Assembly: GCA_018398815.1 (NCBI GenBank)
Contig: CM031616.1
Coordinates: forward strand, 36,568,351-36,613,350
Direction of reading: 5' to 3'
Length of the DNA stretch: 45,000 nucleotides
From: Conus ventricosus
Taxonomy: Eukaryota > Mollusca > Gastropoda > Neogastropoda > Conidae
Shown here: positions 22,348-33,250 of the stretch, piece by piece
Layout of the letters: each line of letters opens with the position of its first letter
Position numbering within the stretch: position 1 is the first letter of the stretch
Notes under the pieces: generated by a model
What the model was told of the DNA's origin: nothing
Database searches by the model: none
What the model saw: the letters and a program-made list of their open reading frames with translations, nothing else
Made by a program: the position numbers and the translations under genes

Positions 22348-24425
22348 TTTTTTTGTTTTTTTTTTTTGGTGGGGTTTTTTTGGTTTAAGCTCATCCTTTT
22401 TTAATTTTGGGTGGTTTGGTTGTGGTTGTGGAGTTTAGTGAAGGTTTGGCTGTCCTTTTTTTGGGGGGTTTTTTCCTTTTTAAAATTTTTTCCCCCCCGG
22501 GGGTTTTTTTTTTCATATAGTGATAAAATTTTTTTAAAAAAAAGTGGAAAAACTTTCACAATCCCCTTTTTTTTTTTTTTGGCCGCAAGAGAAAGAGAGG
22601 GGGGGGGGGAAGGGGGGGCAGGGGGGGGTTGGGGGGGTTTTGGGGGGGTTGGGGGGTTTTATGCACTGGAGCAAGGTTTGGGGGGGGTTTTTTGGGGGTT
22701 GGGGGGGTTTTTTTTTGGGGAAAAAAGGGGGGGGGTTTTTTTGGGGGGAAAGGGGGGGGGTTTTGTTTAAAAAAATGGGGTTTTTTGGGGGGGGGGGGGG
22801 GGGGTTTTTGGGGGGGGAAAAAAAGGGGGGGGAAGGGGGGGGGAAAAAAGGGGGGGGGGGGGGGAAGGGGGTTGGGGAATTTTTGGGGGGGGGGGGGTTT
22901 TTTTTTGGGGGGGGGGGTTTGGGGGGGGTTTTTTTTGGGGGGGGGGGAAAAGGGGGGGGGGGGGGGGGGGGGGGGGGAGGGGGGGGGTTTTGGGTTTTAA
23001 AGGGGGGGGGGGGAAAGGGGGGGGGGGGTTTTTTTTGGGGAAAATTTTGGGGGGGGCTGTATGCTTTTTTTGGGGGGGGGGGGGGTTTTTTGGGGAAAAA
23101 AAGGGGGGGGGAAAATTTTTTTTTGGGGGGGGGGGTTTTTTTGGGGAAAAGGGGGGGGGGTTTTGGGGGGGGGGTTGGGGGGGGAAAAAAAAGGGGGGGA
23201 AAAAAGGGGGGGGGGGGAAAAATTTTTTTTTGGGGGGGGGGAAAATTTTTTTTTGGGGGAAAAAGGGGGGGGGGGTTTTTTTAAAAATTTTTGGGGGGAA
23301 AATTTTTTTTTGGGGGGGTTTTTTTTTTTTAAAAAATTTTTTTGGGGGGGGAAAATTTTTTTGGGGGAAAAACTGGGAAAAATTTTTTGTTTGGGTTTTT
23401 TTTGGGGGGGGGGGGCCCCTTTTTGGGGGCTTTTTTCCCGGTTTAAGGGGGGGGGAAAAATTTTTGGGGGGCGGAGGGGGGGTTTTTTTTTTTTTTTGGA
23501 ACCGGTTTTTGGGGGGTTTTTTTGGGGGCCCGGGGTTTTTAAAAATTTTTTTTTCCCCCTTTTTTTTTTTTTTGGGGGGGGGGCCCTTTTTTGGGGAAAA
23601 AGGGGGGGTTTTTTTAAAATTTTCAAATTTTTTTTTTTTTTTTTTTAAAAAAGGGGGGGGGTGTTTTTTCCCCGGGGGGGGGTTTTTTTGGGGAAAAATT
23701 TTTTTGGGGGGGGGGTTTTTTTTGGGGGTTTTTTTGGGGGGGTTTTTTTTTTTTTATTTTTTAAAAAAAGGGAAGGGGTTTCTTTTTTTTTAAAAAAAAA
23801 AAAATTTTGGTTTGGGGGGGGGGGTTTTTTTTTTTTGGGGGGGGTTTTTTGGGTTTTTTTTTAAAAAAAAAATTTTTTGGGGGGGGGTTTTGGGGTTTTT
23901 TTGGGGGGGGGGGGGGGGGGGGAGGGGGGGAAGGGGAAAAGGGGGGGAAAAAAAAAAAAAAAACCCCCCGGTTTTTTTTTTTGGGGGAAAAAAATTTTTT
24001 TAAAAGGGGGGGGGTTTTTTTTTTTTTTTAAAAAAAGGTCTTTTTTTTTTAAAAAAAAAAAAAATTTTTTAGGGTTTAAAAACCCCCGGGGCCCCTTTTT
24101 TTGAAAATTTTTTAAAAAAAAAAAAATTTTTTGGCTTTTTAAGGAAAAAAACCCCCCCCCCAAAAAATTTCCTTTAATTTTTGGGTTTTTTAAAAATTTT
24201 TTTTTAAAAAATTTTTTTTTTAAAATTTTTTTTCCCTTCCCCCAAAAATTTTTTTTGGGAAAAAAATTTAAATTTTTTTTGGGGTCTTGGTTCCCTTTTT
24301 TTTTTTTGTTTTTTTTTTTCCCTTTGGGTTTTTTTTTAATTTTTTTTTTTTTCCCCCCTTTTTTATTTGTTTTTTTTTTTTTTTTTTGGGTTTTTTTTTT
24401 AATTTTTTTCCCCCTTTTTTGGGGG

Positions 24426-24458
<33 letters not shown>

Positions 24459-25303
24459 TTTTTCCCCCCCAAAAAAAAAATTTTTTTTGGGGGGGTTTTT
24501 TTCCCCCCTTTTAAATTTTTCCCCGGGGGAAAAAAAAATTTTTTTTTTAAAAAAAAAGGGAAAAAAATTTGGGGGGTTTTTTTGGGGGGGGTTTTGATTT
24601 TTTTGGGGTTTTTTTTTTTTAAAAAAACCCCCTTTTTTTTTATTTAAAAAATTTTTTTTTTTTGGGGGCCCCCGGGGGCCCCCCCTTTTTTTCCAAAAAC
24701 AAAAAAAATTTTCCCCCCAAAAAAAATTTTTTTTTTAAAAAAAAGGGGAAAGAAAATTTTTTTTAAAAAATCAAAAAAAAAAACCCCCTTTTTTTTTAAA
24801 AAAAAACCCCCCCCCGGGAAATCCTTCCTTAAAAAAAAATTTTCCTTAAAAAAGGATTCCCCAAAAAAATCCCTTTAAAATTAAAAAAAAAGGGCCCCGG
24901 GGGGGGGAAAAAAAAAAACCAATTTTTTTTTTGGGGGGGAAAAACCAAAAATTTTTTCCCCCTTTTAAAAACCCCCCCCCCAAAAAGGGGCCAAATTTTT
25001 GGGGGGAAAATTTTTTTTTCCCTTTTTTTTAAAGGGGGGTTTTTTAAAACCCCCCCCCTTTTTTTTTTTTTCCCCCCCGGGGAAAACCCCCCCAAAAAAC
25101 CCCACCCCCCAAAAAAAACCCCGTTTGGGGTTTTTTGGGGGTTTTTTCCCCCTTTCCCCCTTAAAAATTTTTTTTAAAAAAAAAAAAAAAAAAAAACCCA
25201 AAAAACCCCCCACACCCCCCAAAAAAAACCCCAAAAAAAACCCCCCCCACCCCCCCTTCCCCCCCCCCCCCCTTTAAGGAAACCCCCCTTTTTTCCCCCC
25301 CCT

Positions 25304-25383
<80 letters not shown>

Positions 25384-25507
25384 TTTTTTTTTTTTTTTTC
25401 TTTTTTTTTTCCCCCCCCCTTCCCCAAAAAAAAAAAATTTTTCCCCCAAAAATTTTTTAAAAAAAAAAAACCCCCCGGGGGCCCAAAAAAACCCCCCCCC
25501 CCCCAAA

Positions 25508-25552
<45 letters not shown>

Positions 25553-27160
25553 TTTTTTTTTCCCCCCAAAAAAATTTTTCCCAAAAAAAGGAGGGTTTTT
25601 TGGGGGGGGGTTTTTTTTTTTTTTAATTTTTTTTTTTTCCCCCCCCCCAAGGGGGGAAAATTTTTTTTTTTTTTTGGCAAAACCCCCCAACCCAAAAATT
25701 TTCCTTTTTTGGGGGGGGGGTTTTTTTTTTTTGGTTTGGGCCCAAATTGGGGGGAAAAAATTTTTTTTGGGGTTTTTTTTGGGGGGGGGGGGAAAAAAAA
25801 AAAATTTTTTTAAAAAAAAAATTGGTTTTTTTTTTTTTGGGGGTTTTTTTTTTGGAATTTTCCCCCCCAAAAATTTGGGGGGTTTTTTTTAGAAAAGGGG
25901 GGGGAAAAAACGTTTCTTTTGGGGGGAAAAAAAACCCGGGGGGGGAAAAAAAAACCCCCGGGAAAAAACCCAATTTTTAAAAAAATTTTTTTTTTTTAAA
26001 ATTTTTTGGGGGGTTTTTTTTTTTTTTCTTTTTTTGGGGGAAAAGGGAAAAAAATTTTTTTGGGGTTTTTTTTTGGGTTTTTTTTTTTTAGGGGGCCCCC
26101 TTTTTTTTTTTGGGGTTTTTTTGGGTTTTTTTTTTTTTTTGGGGAATTTTTTGGGGCCCCCCAAAAAAAGGGGGGGTTTTGGGGCCAAAACCCAAAAAAA
26201 ATTTTTTTTAAAATTTTTTTTTGGGGGCCCAAAAATTTTTTTTTGGGGGGGGGGTTTTTTTTTTTTTGGAAAAATGGGTTTTTTTTTAAACCCCCCCCCC
26301 AAAAATTTTTTTTTTGGGGGGGGGGGGAAAGGGGGGGGTTTTTGGGTTCCCCCCCAAAAAAAAAAAAAAAAAAATTTTAAAAAATTTTTTGGGGGAAAAA
26401 GGGGGGGGGGGGGGGTTTTTTTGGGGGGGGGAAAAGGGGGGGGGGGAAAAAAGGGGGGGTTTTTTTAAAAAGGGGGGGTTTAAAAAGGGTTTTTCGGGGG
26501 GAATTTTAAAAACCAAATTTTTTTTAAAAATTTTTTTTTCCCCCCCCCGGGGTTTTTTTTTGGAAATTTTTTGTTAAAATTTTTTTGGGGTTTTTTTGGG
26601 AAAGCCCAAAACCCTTTTTTTGGGGGGGGTTTTTTTTTTTTCCCCCCTTTTTTTTTTGGGTTTTTTTTTAAGGCCCCCTTTTTTTCCCAAAAATTTTTTT
26701 TGGTTTTTTAAAAATTTTTTTTTTTGTTTTTGGGGGGTTTTTGGTTTTTTGGAAAAAAATTTTTTTTTTTTTTTTTCCCCCCCCAAAAAAAATTTAAAAA
26801 GGAAAAAAATTTTTAAAAAAAATTTTGGGTTTTTTTTTTTTTTTAAGGGGTTTTTTTTTTAAAAAAAAAAAAGGTTGGAAAAATTTTTGGGGTTTTAAAA
26901 AGGGGGGGGTTTTTTTTTAAAAAAAAACCCTTTTTTAAAAAAAAAAAAAGGGGGTTTTGGGGGAACCCTTAAAAAACAAGGGTTTGGGGGCCCCCCCAAA
27001 AAGGGGTTTTTAAAAATTTTTAAAAAAAATTTAAAAATTTTTTTGGGGGTTTTTTTTTAAATTTTTTTTGGGTTTTTAAAAAACAAATTTTTTTTTTGGG
27101 GGTTTTTTTTTTTTGGGGGTTTTTAAAAATTTTTTTTGGGGGGGGGGGGGTTTTATATTT
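19120..27160. other. Homopolymer-run block, probable sequencing/assembly artefact
   Basis: Over about 8 kb nearly every base is part of a run of three to thirty identical bases; isolated bases are rare. The average run is about five, judged by eye. Composition drifts from T/A-rich (19120-20600) to G-rich (22600-23900) to C-rich (25000-25560). It is neither a tandem repeat nor a known satellite. Ordinary sequence resumes abruptly at both ends, and small islands of normal-looking bases occur at about 22384-22460, 22515-22560 and 22660-22680. This is what a stretch of very poor single-molecule basecalls looks like when it is carried unpolished into an assembly. All Gly-, Phe-, Pro- and Lys-rich frames here are meaningless. 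True length and content are unknown. Confidence 0.93.
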
Positions 27161-27310
27161 GGGAAATTTAAAGTGACTGTTGCTGGTCGAGTTGTTTGGA
27201 TAATTGATTTACAGGTGCTGTGCAGTTCGTGGCTTGATGTGACTGTCCAGACGGTGGGGCATGACCACAAGGAGGTTGACCAAGTAAACATTTCAGTCTA
27301 GAAATTTAGC

Positions 27311-27430
27311 ATTGTTATAAATTGATTGTTTAGAGGTTATTATGTTGATTTGATTATGTACTGACATAACATTGTTTACAAATTGATTGCTTAGAGGTCA
27401 TTATATTGATTTGATAATTTACCAACATAA
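27311..27430. repeat. Two-copy tandem duplication, period about 60 bp
   Basis: ATTGTT(A/T)(A)AAATTGATTG...TAGAGGT(T/C)ATTAT.TTGATTTGAT...ACATAAC occurs at 27311 and again at 27371 with several substitutions. Confidence 0.85.
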
Positions 27431-27952
27431 CTATCATGTTGAATTAACGAACAAGAAGGGCACTCTTGCTCTCATGATGAAATAATAAATGCCCTTAAAT
27501 CCAAATGGATGCTGCTTACGAAACTGCATCTCCTAGCAGAATTGACAACACGATTTGGTGTCATAAGCAGTATTCGTTTGGAGTTATTGACGACTATTTA
27601 TTTTATCATGGGAGCAAGAGTTATCCTACTTCTTTGTAACCTACTGTTTACTGTTCCCTGCCTCATTTAACATTTCCTATGTGTGGAAGTCATACCTAGG
27701 TGATACTGGTGCTACTTGTGAGAATCTTGCTCATGCTTTCTTTTGTGAGGGTTGCTGTTTATTTTAAATGTCCTTGTCACACTGAAATGCCTTTGCTGAA
27801 GTCTGCATGTGCTACTGAGGGAATCTTTCCACTGTGATAATTATTGCTGCAACTATGTGCAGTTTTGGCTTGTGTTTGAGGTGCAGATTGATTGACATGT
27901 TCTTGGTTCAAGCTGCTGTCTGTGATGGGACTTCATGAAACATTGGTTTTAC
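27431..27952. other. No gene recognised
   Basis: Ordinary A/T-rich sequence without recognisable exon, RNA gene or element. Confidence 0.4.
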
Positions 27953-27955
27953 TCA

Positions 27956-28029
<74 letters not shown>

Positions 28030-28050
28030 GGAGAGAGAGAGAGAGAGAGA
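27953..28050. repeat. (CA)n followed by (GA)n microsatellite
   Basis: About 70 bases of CA repeat, then about 20 bases of GA repeat. Confidence 0.97.
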
Positions 28051-28132
28051 TTCCACCCCCACCCTCCTCATCTTCCAGGTGTCCCAAGGGGCATTACCCT
28101 ACTAAGGAACGATCAATGTTACATCATACTCA

Positions 28133-28240
28133 GGCAGCCCACCAGAGGAGACACTGCGGTGCTACTGACAGCCAAGTCACTTTGGTGATGTTCAGTGATG
28201 CCTTTTTTTAGCTTTTTGATCCAACATACACAGGACACCC
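28133..28240 (+). repeat. Dispersed repeat, copy A (related to 34975-35085)
   Basis: It begins GGCAGCCCACCAGAGGAGAC and ends GATCCAACATACACAGGACA. The segment at 34975-35085 has the same landmarks in the same order and spacing, with the middle diverged. The nature of the family is unknown. Confidence 0.5.
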
Positions 28241-28616
28241 CCAGCTTAGGACTTCTACTGACAACAGTAACTGCTTTGTCATGGAGCCATTCTTAGTGAG
28301 CATCCCCTCCAGAGGGCACCCTATGGTTCCCGCAATAAAAAATACCCATGAACTTATAAACCGCTGAAGATTTTTTGTTTGGAACTCACCAAGAACCCGG
28401 ACTTTGAGTGGAAATCAAAACATAAGGCTCCATGAGAGCAGGGAATGAAGACCCACAGTAACGGAGACTTTTTGACGATGTGACGATCAGAAACGATGAA
28501 GGTCATGCTCTGTCGTCAGCGCAGGCATAGACTGTCTCATTAGAAATAAAGCAATGAGCAGAAAGACTGGGGACATGGGAGGTGGGGGGATGCAAGTGAC
28601 TAGTGTGCATTCTCGC

Positions 28617-28900
28617 AGCAACATTGATGTTCTCCAGTGACAACATCAACGTCCTGGACCAGGAGACCAGATGGTTCCAGAGAGGGGTGAAGGAGGCCAT
28701 TTACATCACGGCAACCACACCAACCCTCAACCGGGGCGACACATCCTGCCATCGGTCTACAACTGCTAGTTCGGTTGCGTGACGTGAGCTCGACTCACGG
28801 ACTTGTGCACCGGCCACAGTTCACCCGTCAGTCGAACAGTGCTGATGAAGGCTGCCGGATGGTAGCTGAAAGCTCCGCTTTCGTCCGTCTTTCTTGAGAG
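28617..28900 (+). pseudogene. Penelope-like element remnant, C-terminal (GIY-YIG side) tail
   Basis: The plus strand reads INVLDQETRWFQRGVKEAIY followed by TTPTLNRG, a wording I know from the C-terminal end of GIY-YIG-containing Penelope-type retroelements (V-x-x-x-x-R-W-F-x-R-G-V-K-E-A-I-Y and P-x-L-N-R-G-G). At the GGGG of 28733-28736 the frame breaks; one extra G continues it as GRHILPSVYNC, then a stop. A 3' segment encoding a degenerate DEGCRMVAESSAFV-like reading follows to about 28900. No reverse transcriptase or GIY-YIG core is visible upstream, so only the 3' end remains. The family call is from memory and moderately sure; element identity is surer than its class. Confidence 0.6.
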
Positions 28901-29172
28901 TCCAGGTACGAATGATTAATCATAGCATTGATGTTATTCCGCTTCCAGTTTATCAGGTAATCTGGGACCTGGCAAGACCCCAGTGTGGGACCCAAGTCAC
29001 CCATTGCTGTTGAGCCAAGCTTGGTCAGCAAATCTGTACAGCATTGCTAAGAGTGGCTGTGAATATGACATAACTTATGGAAAAGAAGAGGGGGAAAAAA
29101 TCAGGCCTTTGTCCTAATGCAGTAATTTTATTCTCAATTATTTTGTTTCTGACCGTTTCTTTTTTTGCTGAT

Positions 29173-30021
29173 GAGAATTTTTTGAGGAGAGCCGTAAATG
29201 TTGTGTTTTACAAATGGGAATTTTCTGAGGAAATGTTGCAAACACTGTTTATTGCTAATTGGAATTTTCTGTGGAATGCTGCAAGCACTATGTTTTGCTG
29301 AATGGAAGTTTTCTGAGGAATGCAGCAAACATTTTGTTTTGTTGAGGGGAATTTTCTGAGGAATGCAGCAAACACTGTGTTTTGTTGAGGGGAATTTTCT
29401 GAGGAATGCAGCAAACACTGTGTTTTGTTGAGGGGATTTTCTGAGGAATGCAGCAAACACTGTGTTTTGTTGAGGGGAGTTTTCTGAGGAATGCAGCAAA
29501 CATTGTGTTTTGTTGAGGGGTGAATTTTCTGAGGAATGCAGCAAACACTGTGTTTTGTTGAGGGGAATTTTCTGAGGAATGCTGCAAACACTATGTTTTG
29601 TTGAGGGGAATTTTCTGAGGAATGCTGCAAACACTGTGTTTTGTTGAGGGGAATTTTCTGAGGAATGCAGCAAACACTGTGTTTTGTTGAGCGGAATTTT
29701 CTGAGGAATGCTGCAAACACTGTGTTTTGTTGAGGGGAATTTTCTGAGGAATGCAGCAAACACTGTGTTTTGTTGAGGGGAATTTTCTGAGGAATGCTGC
29801 AAACACTGCGTTTATCTGAACGGAAATTTTGTGAGGAATGCAGCAAACACTGCATTTTGCTGGTGGAAATTTTGTGAGGAATGCTGCAAACACTGCGTTT
29901 TGCTGATGGAAATTTTGTGAAGAACGCTGCAAACACTGCGTTTTGCTGATGGAAATTTTGTGAAGAATGCTGCAAACACTGCATTTTGCTGATGAAAAAT
30001 TTTTGAGGAATGCTGCAAACA
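29173..30021. repeat. 43-bp minisatellite, about 20 copies
   Basis: The unit reads roughly GAATTTTCTGAGGAATGCAG, then CAAACACTGTGTTTTGTTGAGGG. Start-to-start spacing measured at 29350/29393 and 29824/29867 is 43. Left copies (to about 29340) are diverged, central copies (29340-29810) are almost identical, and right copies (29815-30021) form a second type with TTTTGTGAGGAATGC and TTTTGCTGATGG. Minus-strand frames of 100 to 320 residues run through it because the unit has no stop in any minus frame and 43 is not a multiple of three. There is no evidence of translation. Confidence 0.95.
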
Positions 30022-30030
30022 TCTGTTTCA

Positions 30031-30071
30031 GCCCTGATATGGCCTCCATGAGTCAGCTGGCCGATAATAAA
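30031..30071 (+). repeat. SINE/LINE 3'-tail-like motif, copy 1
   Basis: GCCCTGATATGGCC, then GTCAGCTGGCCGATAATAAAC. It shares its skeleton with 31424-31475 and directly follows the minisatellite. Confidence 0.45.
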
Positions 30072-31423
30072 CATTTGCAGATGTTGTGTTTGGAGTTGCA
30101 GGAAATCTGTGACTGGTACCAGTTTATATGAAACCCACTGCTTCACATTAAGCTTGATGGTGGAAGTCATATCTTGAATTTTTGTAGTCGGTAGTCAAAG
30201 ATGGTCATATTGGGATGAAGTGAAATATGGAAATTGTGTCCAATGTATCCAGCTTTCCTTGTGATCAGAACTTGATAAACTGCAAAATCAAACATGGAAA
30301 AATGAAACCATTGTGATAAATTAGGCTTTAGCTACAGTTGACTTCCATACAGATGTTGTGTAATTCAAATCCACTGCTTTCAAGGAAATCCTAATGGAGA
30401 TTGAGTAAAACAGTCATGTTAATAGTGCGTAAAACAAGGACAATAAACTGACTTTCATACTGAAACAAGGCCACAACTCCAAACAAATGCTGCTGGCGGT
30501 ACTCACTTATGAAGCTTACATGAGGACTAGAGGCGCTCCGACCACACAGTGACGCACAGAAAGGTCTTCCTGAAATTTTCAAGCATGCCCACATTTGGTA
30601 AGCCGTGTCTCTACAGTTTTTCTCCAGCTGCTGCTGTGCGGATACATCAAGGGCAAACTTGGAACTATCATGTGGACGTTTCCTTTGTTTGGCGTGCTCT
30701 TGCCTGCATGTTCCCTATAAGAATGGGAACCGCAAGCAGCAGTGTTTTGGAGCTGTTTCGTTTGGATTGTGTCACTGTGCACTTGTTTTATTGTGTACGT
30801 TGCTTCTGCTGCTCCAGCTTGAAAGGCATTCCATTATGAAACAACAAACTATCAATCAAGTCTACTGTCGGAAATTTGTGAGTTGGTCGTGTTACGGCCA
30901 CTGTGAGACCTGTCCTTAGCAATGAAACTGTGATGGAAATAAGTTTGAGAGTACGATGAGTGCAGGTGAGGGTTTAAAGCGAAATTGTGAATGTTCTAGG
31001 CGGCCAAAGGAACAGAACAAACAGATCACATCATGGAAATAACGAGTTCGAAACTGGTGGCCCTTTTCAGTTAGGACAAACAAAATCAAACACACGAGGA
31101 TGAATATGTGTAATGGAAAACAAATGGAAGCAGAAAGATAGGAGGATGGGGGGGGGGGGGGGGGGGGGAGGAGGGGAAGAAGGGGGGTGGAGGCTTAAAG
31201 GGGCAGGGGTGAGGTAGTAGTAGGAGGAAAGCGGATGGAATGAAAAAGAGGTTGTTTGAGTCTGAATAGTAAACTTTTACAGGAACATGTACACTTTGAT
31301 ATCACTGTAATAGATGCAGTTTAACTTCCACTTTTTCATCCAGTCTCTCCTACTGCCACCTCCATTCTCCCCTGATCTATGTCCACATCGATCTGCCAGC
31401 ACGTGTTTCCCTTTCCGCTAACA
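30072..31423. other. No gene recognised; G run at 31148-31168
   Basis: Several short frames on both strands overlap one another and show no motif, splice logic or coding bias. A 21-base G run with purine-rich flanks lies at 31141-31240. Confidence 0.4.
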
Positions 31424-31475
31424 GCCCTGATGTGGCCCTTTGCGGTCGGTGGGCTATAAGCAACATTATCTTATC
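31424..31475 (+). repeat. SINE/LINE 3'-tail-like motif, copy 2, with TTATC tail
   Basis: GCCCTGATGTGGCCC, then GGTCGGTGGGCTATAAGCAAC, then ATTATCTTATCTTATCC. A conserved 3' block followed by a short tandem tail is typical of SINE or LINE 3' ends. Confidence 0.5.
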
Positions 31476-32285
31476 TTATCCCTTCCGCTACATATCTGAT
31501 GTCATTGTTTGTTTCCTGCTGTGATTGAAGAAGACTACGCTCGTTACCTCTACACTGTGTTTCTTCTGGTCATTTGACAGCCGAGTACAGTTCCTATCGT
31601 TGTTTGATGGAAATGCCTGGCTTAGAATGTGTCATGTTGTGAAGTCCATTTACCTTTGTATTCAGGTGGGTTTGAGAAATCTTTGGCCTCAAATACTGCT
31701 TTATCGTTGTGAATGATTACAGGTATGGTTTGATGTATGCACCATTTGACAGTATTTGTTGGTACCCTTTGTTTATTTGTGGAGTTTAATAAGTTGAAAT
31801 CAATTGGTGTGAATATCCATTTTGTTGGCGATGTGTAAGTTGGGTGGAATATGATAAAATTATGACAGAATCCAGATCTGGGCCATTCATGTGGATATAT
31901 AGAAGAGTTGGTGGCTTATGAGGTCTTTCGAGTCACCTCTGAGCACAAAAGCACTTGCTGTCTCGGATGGCGCAAGACATGGTCTTGTACGTTATTCAGA
32001 TGTAGACAAAATTTAGTAATCGTTATGTTGCTGAGAGTGATTTTATCATTTGACACAGCTGTTTAAACAGGCAGATTGATTTTGAATAAAGAATCATTAT
32101 GACTGACAAACGAGACTATGTTCACTACATGAGGTTACTGGAGATCATAGATGGGAATTGGTGTTGGTTGCAGCTGGTTATGGGCTGAACATCCTCATGC
32201 TCTTTCTTTGTTGTTAAATGTGCACGGTCAATGAATGTTATCCAGTGCTGTTGCAGAAGTAACTCACTGTTCTACAGTTTGATGC

Positions 32286-32286
<1 letters not shown>
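31476..32286. other. No gene recognised
   Basis: A/T-rich sequence; nothing on either strand that I can support as an exon, RNA or element. Confidence 0.4.
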
Positions 32287-32331
<45 letters not shown>

Positions 32332-32541
32332 ATGTGTGCACATGCATGCGCACTCGCAGGGGGCCCTTTGAAATGAATTATATCACGGCAATCAGAAAAT
32401 TTGGAATTAGAGATTTCCCTCTTTTCAGTTTTTCTCTTTAAGTCTGCCACCCCTACCACCACCATCCACCACCCCCAAACAAACACACAAAAAAACAATC
32501 TCCCTTTATTGTTTATTGTTGTCTGGTGTCTCTCTGCTGTG

Positions 32542-32579
<38 letters not shown>

Positions 32580-32608
32580 CGCGCAAGCATGTGTGTGTGT
32601 GTGTGTGT
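32287..32608. repeat. Two (GT)n microsatellites around a short unique segment
   Basis: GT repeats at about 32287-32330 and 32539-32608 (the second with a GCGC interruption), with C-rich unique sequence between them. Confidence 0.95.
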
Positions 32609-32845
32609 TTTCCATTTGCTTTTCTATTCAAAAGTTCTGTACTCATTTTTCTTTTATCAAAATTTATAACATGCGCAGTCTTTTGCTGCTGTCTGACGAC
32701 GAGGAAGTATTGAAATAAACTGTGGATGGTGGACGTTGCAGCCGTCTTAAGTGGCGTCTATTTGTCCATAGGGCTTTTTTTCGTTTTTGTTTTGTTTTTT
32801 GATAAATCTCTGAAGATGATAAGTGAAGCAGGATGACTGATGCCC

Positions 32846-32985
32846 TTGGCACAGCCTCGGGTTAACCACCTTGGGGATGATTAGAGACGCTCTGTTATGT
32901 TACGAATGGGCAGAGACTTGGCACAGCCTCGGGTTAACCACCTTGGGGATGATTGCGCTCTGTTATGTTACGAATGGGCAGAGAT
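32846..32985. repeat. Two-copy tandem duplication, period 72 bp
   Basis: TTGGCACAGCCTCGGGTTAA starts at 32846 and again at 32918. The two units are almost identical apart from a 4-base difference near ATTAGAGACGC/ATTGCGC. Such low divergence means a very recent duplication or an assembly stutter. Confidence 0.93.
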
Positions 32986-33161
32986 AGTTCGGGCGAGTAT
33001 ATTGCGCCTTTTTTCTTTTTTTTCCCCCAAAGATGGGCAGTTTTTCGTGAAAGACCTGGACTCCACCTGGATTTTTAAAAAGTTTTCTATGTGTAGTAAG
33101 AGTCCTGAAAGAGCTAAGTATGTGTGAGTAGCTAAACCATAACTGAAAATGAAGCGGAAAC

Positions 33162-33250
33162 ACACACACACATACAAAACACACGCGCGCGCGCACACAC
33201 CACACACACACAACACACACACACACACCACACACACACACACACACACC
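33162..33250. repeat. (CA)n microsatellite with CGCG core
   Basis: CA repeats with a short (GC)n core and several ACC interruptions. Confidence 0.95.

Noticed and set aside
19973..26862. Long Gly-, Phe-, Pro- and Lys-rich frames of 60-270 residues on both strands
   Set aside because: All lie in the homopolymer-run block and simply translate runs of G, T, C and A. No protein family looks like this.
27212..27282. An exon-like stretch after the corrupted block (acceptor TTTACAG, donor-like GTAAAC)
   Set aside because: The reading (VLCSSWLDVTVQTVGHDHKE) resembles no FICD segment, and the donor is weak.
29134..30170. A 320-residue minus-strand protein
   Set aside because: It is fully explained by a 43-bp tandem repeat lacking stops; overlapping frames are equally open.
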